Of a stretch of DNA of 13,206 bases, positions 9,886 through 13,206 are shown piece after piece. Position 1 is the first letter of the stretch. Each line of letters begins with the position of its first letter. A program made the translations under genes and the position numbers. The notes beneath the pieces were generated by a model. It saw only the letters and a list, made by a program, of their open reading frames with translations. It did no database searches and was not told where the DNA came from. Source of the DNA: Conidiobolus incongruus B7586 (taxonomy: Eukaryota; Entomophthoromycota; Entomophthoromycetes; Entomophthorales; Conidiobolaceae); contig JNEM01015173.1 of assembly GCA_000697335.1 (NCBI GenBank), forward strand, positions 1 to 13,206. The letters run 5' to 3'.

Positions 9886-10282
9886 TGTAAGTGTAGTGGT
9901 AGTTAAACTAATATAATATAGAGGAAGTTTTAATATAAAAATAATATAGTATAAAATATAGTAATATAATATAGTTGTAGTATGTAAATGTAAACAAAGT
10001 TTAATTAAGCTTCAAATTAGGATGAGTCACTAATATATTAAGATTTATTTTAGGTAGTGTTAATTTTATAATATTAATAGAATATAGTCTCAATTTTAGA
10101 AATAATGTAAAAATAAAAAATAATAAGAATTGAGAAGAAAAAGAGGGACTTATTTTATTAAATAATTTAATGTTATTTATACAATTAATTTAATTATATA
10201 AGTATAAATTAATTATATAATTTATAATCAATTGAATTATATGAAAATATATATAAGAATTTAAAAAACTAGTCTTTTAATA
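9886..10282 (-). mobile_element. Solo LTR of the gypsy family, inserted in Tc1 copy 4
   Basis: The 397-bp sequence aligns end to end with the LTR at 8427-8827. On the plus strand it begins TGTAAGTG and ends AATA, so on the minus strand its ends are TA...CA, from TG...CA. It is flanked by gtatt (9881-9885) and atatt (10283-10287), a 5-bp target duplication with one G-to-A difference. Copy 4 sequence is continuous across it. No internal retrotransposon sequence is present, so this is a recombination remnant. Its insertion postdates copy 4. Confidence 0.88.
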
Positions 10283-10287
10283 ATATT
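10283..10287. repeat. Right target-site duplication of the solo LTR
   Basis: The sequence atatt is the partner of gtatt at 9881-9885, differing by one RIP-type transition. Copy 4 sequence resumes immediately after it. Confidence 0.75.
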
Positions 10288-10619
10288 AGTTCTAATTAAT
10301 ATTCTTATATAGTCTTATAATTCTTGTTATATTTTTATAGTAATATTATATTTGCTTGTATTAACCAACCTATAAATATACTTTTTATTATGTTTATTTA
10401 TAATTTTAACATGCTTAAGTTTAAGTTTAAATGTTTCTTTATTGCTATTCTTAATAACTTTAACTATAATAAACTAGTTAACATTAGTAATTCTAGTAAT
10501 ATTATAAGTTGATTTACTTTTTTTATAAAGTAGATTAATGTATAAATAGATTTTTTTAAAGAGGGATTTAAATATAATAATACTAATAAAAAAATTTAAT
10601 ATATTTATAAAATATAATA

Positions 10620-12183
10620 CACTAACCTATAAAAGTAAGTTATAAAATCAAAAATATATATATATTAATTAATAACTAAAATAATTATATATATTAGATT
10701 ACTTAAAATTATAATATATAATTAAAATATATTATTTAATAATAAATATATATATTTAAATATATTTAGTAAACTATTAACAAAAATATTAACCCTTAAT
10801 ATTTAATTAAAGTGAGTTATAAATTTATAGGTTTTTAAGATAAAAGGATATATTTAATAATATATAACCATATCTTTTTTCTCTCTTTGTTATTATTTTA
10901 TATTATATTTTACAGATATACTAAATTTTTTTTATTAATATTATTATACTTAAATCCCTCTCTAAAAAAATTTATTTGTGTATTAATCAACTTTATAAAA
11001 AAAGTAAATCAACTTGTAATATTGTTAGAATTACTAGTGTTAGCTAGTTTATTATAGATAAGGTTGTTAAGAATAGCAATAAAGAAACATTTAAACTTAA
11101 ACTTAAGTGTGTTAAAATCATAAATGAATATAATAAAAAATATATCTATAGGTTAGTTAATATAAGCAAGTATAGTACTACTATAGAAATATAATAGGAA
11201 TTATAAGATTATATAAGAATATTAGTTAGCACTAATACTATTATATGTACTTTACATTAATATAGATACTACTTACACTTTAAGAAAAAACACCCCCAAC
11301 TAGAAAAATCCCACTATAAAGTTAAATAAGAGTTTAAATGTTACTATTAATGTTAAACTAAAACTAATTAGAGTAAGGTTATTTAGTTTAATAAAACAAA
11401 AATATATTTTAATAGATTTGATAAAAAAGCTAGATATTTTAAAAAAGATATAAAACTACTTTATGACTATTATGTTAATTTTACCCAAAAATATAATAAT
11501 GGGTTAATTATTATTTAAGGATATATATTATCTTTAGGTATAGGATATCTTTATAAAGTTAATAGTGGAATTAATATTAAAATATACTAAAGTATTTTAA
11601 ATAATAAATTAAAAAAAACCATTGAATAATATAGGTTAAACAAATCTAATATTATTTTCTAATAAGATAATGCCTTTTACTATATTATAGCTTTTATTAT
11701 TAAATAGCTTAAAAATAACAAGATAATAGTTATAAAATGGTTTTTTTAATCTTTTAACCTTAATCTAATTAAATATTTTTAAAATAATTAAAAAAAGCTA
11801 TTAAAATCTTTCTTTAAAAAAAGATTTAAATCAATTTTAAAAATATATTTAAGTATAGAATAAGATTAACCCTTTTTAGTATAAGTTAGTTGATTTTATA
11901 CCCTACAAACTTAAAGAAATTAGAAAAGTTAAAGATAAATATATTAAGTTTTAATTTTTTTTATCACTAAAAATCTATAAATTTATAATTTATCCTAGGT
12001 AAAATTTAAAGGTTTATATTTTAATTAATTAATAACTAAAGATTATTATTTTATAATATATATAATTAATAAATATAATAGATTTTAATTATTCAATTTA
12101 GATTTATTTTATTAATTATTAATCAAGTTATTAGTAAAAATATAAGTGTTTTTGATTTTATAACTTACTTTTGCAAGTTAGTG
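10620..12183 (+). mobile_element. Tc1-type DNA transposon, copy 3, abutting copy 4
   Basis: The element is 1564 bp with TA at 10618-10619 and 12184-12185. Its left end, cactaacctataaaagtaag, keeps the original C lost in copies 1 and 2. Its right end is gcaagttagtg, inverted. It is net 9 bp shorter than copies 1 and 2 because of small deletions, for example near 11847-11890. It lies head to head with the remaining part of copy 4 and starts at the exact base where copy 4 stops. Confidence 0.92.
10945..11954 (+). pseudogene. Tc1-type transposase pseudogene, copy 3
   Basis: This is the same transposase as in copies 1 and 2, with a terminal TAA at 11952-11954. The second catalytic Asp is GAT at 11666-11668, and the Glu position reads Lys (aaa in aattaaatat). 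The distance from the second Asp to the stop is not a multiple of three, so at least one small indel breaks the frame in addition to many stops. It is more eroded than copy 2, with fewer residual C/G bases. It is non-functional, and its start is unresolved. Confidence 0.82.
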
Positions 12184-12307
12184 TATATATATATATTAAA
12201 AATATATAATTTTTTATTAACTTTATATATATTTATTTATTTCAAATTAATAATATATTAAAATAATCAGAAATTAAAAAAAATTCTAATTTTTTTAAAT
12301 TTAAGAT
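12184..12307. other. Unassigned AT-rich spacer between Tc1 copies 3 and 5
   Basis: About 124 bp beginning with a TA-dinucleotide run and containing A/T homopolymers. It does not match the missing 5' end of copy 4, the missing 5' part of copy 5, or the LTR in either orientation, as far as I can see by eye. Confidence 0.5.
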
Positions 12308-13075
12308 AATATTATATATATTTTATATTTGAATAAATATTACTTACATTTTAAGAAAAAATATCTTTAATTAAAAAAAATCTTATTATAAAGTTAAGTA
12401 GGAGTTTAAATACCAACACTAAAGTTGAATTAAAACTAATTAAAATAAAGTTATTTAGTTTAATAAAATAAAGATATATTTTAATAAATCTATTAAAAGA
12501 ACTAAATATTTTAAAAAAAATTAAAAACTATTTTATAACTATTATATTATTATAACCCAAAAATATAATAATAGGTTAATTATAGTTTAAGGATATATAT
12601 TATCTTTAGGTGTAAAATATCTTTATAAAGTTAATAAGGGAATTAATATTAAAATATACTAAAGTATTTTAAACAATAAATTAAAAAAATTATTAAGTAA
12701 TATAGGTTAAATAAATTAAATATTATTTCTTAACAAGATAATACCTTTTATTATATTATAAATTCTATTATTAAATAGCTTAAAAATAAGAAAATAATTA
12801 TTATGAAATAATTTCCTTAATTTCTTAACTTAATTAAAAATTTTTAAGATTAACTAAAAAAATCAATTAAATCTTTCCCTTTAGCAAAAAATTTAAATCA
12901 ATTTTAAGAGTATATTTAAGAAGCTTAGAATAATATCAATTTTGCTTAATATAAGAAACTAGTTGACTTTATACCCTATAAACTTAAAAAAGTTAAAAAA
13001 CAAAAGATAAATATACTAGATATTAATTTTTCTATTAATATTAAAACTTGCAAATTTATAACTTATTTTAAGTAT
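12308..13075 (+). mobile_element. Tc1-type DNA transposon, copy 5, old 5'-truncated remnant
   Basis: Homology to copies 1-4 begins near 12308, at an element position of about 613, and continues through the catalytic core and the C-terminal block (accctataaacttaaaaaag near 12972). It then reaches the inner terminal-repeat site (ataacttatttt near 13058). The 5' terminal repeat and the N-terminal DNA-binding part are absent. Similarity fades after about 13075, and the right terminal repeat cannot be aligned with confidence before the window ends. It is more diverged than the other copies, with small indels as well as transitions, so it is probably the oldest. Confidence 0.75.
12345..13025 (+). 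pseudogene. Partial Tc1-type transposase pseudogene, copy 5
   Basis: This is the C-terminal two-thirds of the transposase. A QDN-like block (caagataatacc, near 12736-12747) marks the second catalytic Asp, and the conserved C-terminal SIPYKLKE-like block lies near 12968-12990. The helix-turn-helix part is missing. Several indels relative to the full copies and multiple stops leave no coding capacity. Confidence 0.65.
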
Positions 13076-13206
13076 ATTTTTAGTTTTAATATATCAATTT
13101 ATAATTAATTGAATTTAACCTTATATATTATATTATAAATAAAAAAATTATATTAATTACATAATTTAATATAAACTTATTTAAATTAGAATTAATTAAA
13201 ATATTA
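13076..13206. other. Right edge, AT-rich, possibly the decayed 3' end of Tc1 copy 5
   Basis: This could be a strongly diverged terminal repeat of copy 5, but I cannot align it with confidence. No terminal TAGGTTAGTG-like end is visible. Confidence 0.35.

Larger units (their letters stand above)
9157..10590 (-). pseudogene. Tc1-type transposase pseudogene, copy 4, interrupted by the solo LTR
   Basis: On the minus strand the frame ends with TAA (plus strand tta at 9157-9159) in the same context as the other copies. This copy preserves the catalytic Glu: the plus strand ttc at 9346-9348 reads GAA on the minus strand, within FNLIEYL. The second Asp (plus atc, 9451-9453) lies exactly 35 codons upstream, confirming DD34E. 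The first Asp position reads Asn. The N-terminal part continues beyond the LTR at about 10288-10590. Stops and the LTR insertion make it non-functional. A 62-codon open frame on the opposite strand at 10324-10512 is an antisense shadow of this pseudogene. Confidence 0.83.
8927..10619 (-). mobile_element. Tc1-type DNA transposon, copy 4, inverted, split by a solo LTR and truncated at its 5' end
   Basis: The minus-strand copy has its 3' terminal repeat at 8927 (cattaactcacaaaagtaag), preceded by TA. Element sequence runs to 9885, is interrupted by a solo LTR (9886-10282) with a 5-bp duplication, and continues to 10617-10619. The two pieces sum to about 1.29 kb against 1573 bp, so about 280 bp at the 5' end, including that terminal repeat, are missing. 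The break is exactly the TA where copy 3 starts. Copy 3 may have inserted here, followed by loss of the distal end, because the missing end is not found beyond copy 3 at 12184. Confidence 0.85.

Noticed and set aside
10324-10512. A 62-codon plus-strand open frame starting with ATG
   Set aside because: It is the exact antisense of the N-terminal transposase part of Tc1 copy 4. The same DNA recurs inverted in copies 1-3 without an open frame, and the product is a low-complexity Asn/Ile/Phe-rich peptide.
1-13206. Mitochondrial or apicoplast genome, suggested by the extreme AT content
   Set aside because: There are no tRNA, rRNA or respiratory genes. The DNA is full of multi-copy Tc1 and LTR elements with TA and 5-bp target duplications, which are nuclear features.

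Overview
This window is a gene desert: a very AT-rich block made almost entirely of nested, decayed transposable elements. I found no intact host gene, no tRNA or rRNA gene and no CRISPR array. The copies of each repeat differ mostly by C-to-T and G-to-A transitions, very often in a CpA/TpG context. That is the footprint of repeat-induced point mutation (RIP), so the likely source is a filamentous ascomycete (Pezizomycotina) with AT-isochore heterochromatin. This assignment is inferred from mutation pattern and element families; no host gene confirms the species.

Layout. From before the left edge to about 8827 lies one fossil Ty3/gypsy LTR retrotransposon on the minus strand. Its 3' LTR is at the left (1-52 and 1628-1929), its polypurine tract is at 1930-1936, its pol traces run from about 1985 to 4900 (chromodomain-like end, integrase, reverse transcriptase), a probable gag region is near 7326-8426, and its 5' LTR is at 8427-8827. 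Two Tc1-type DNA transposons of exactly the same length (1573 bp) sit inside it: copy 1 in the 3' LTR (53-1625) and copy 2 in the internal region (5751-7323). Both are flanked by TA.

From 8927 to the right edge is a second cluster of the same Tc1 family. Copy 4 (minus strand) is split by a solo LTR of the same retrotransposon family (9886-10282) and cut short where copy 3 (10620-12183, plus strand) begins. Copy 5 is an older, 5'-truncated remnant from about 12308 towards the end.

The Tc1 family is the best-resolved object here. It has long imperfect terminal inverted repeats of roughly 210 bp. Each carries two direct copies of a TGAGTTATAA-like site, an IR/DR arrangement. It encodes a DD34E transposase whose three catalytic codons survive in different copies. 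Every transposase is dead. The window records alternating invasions by two families followed by RIP, not a working gene system.
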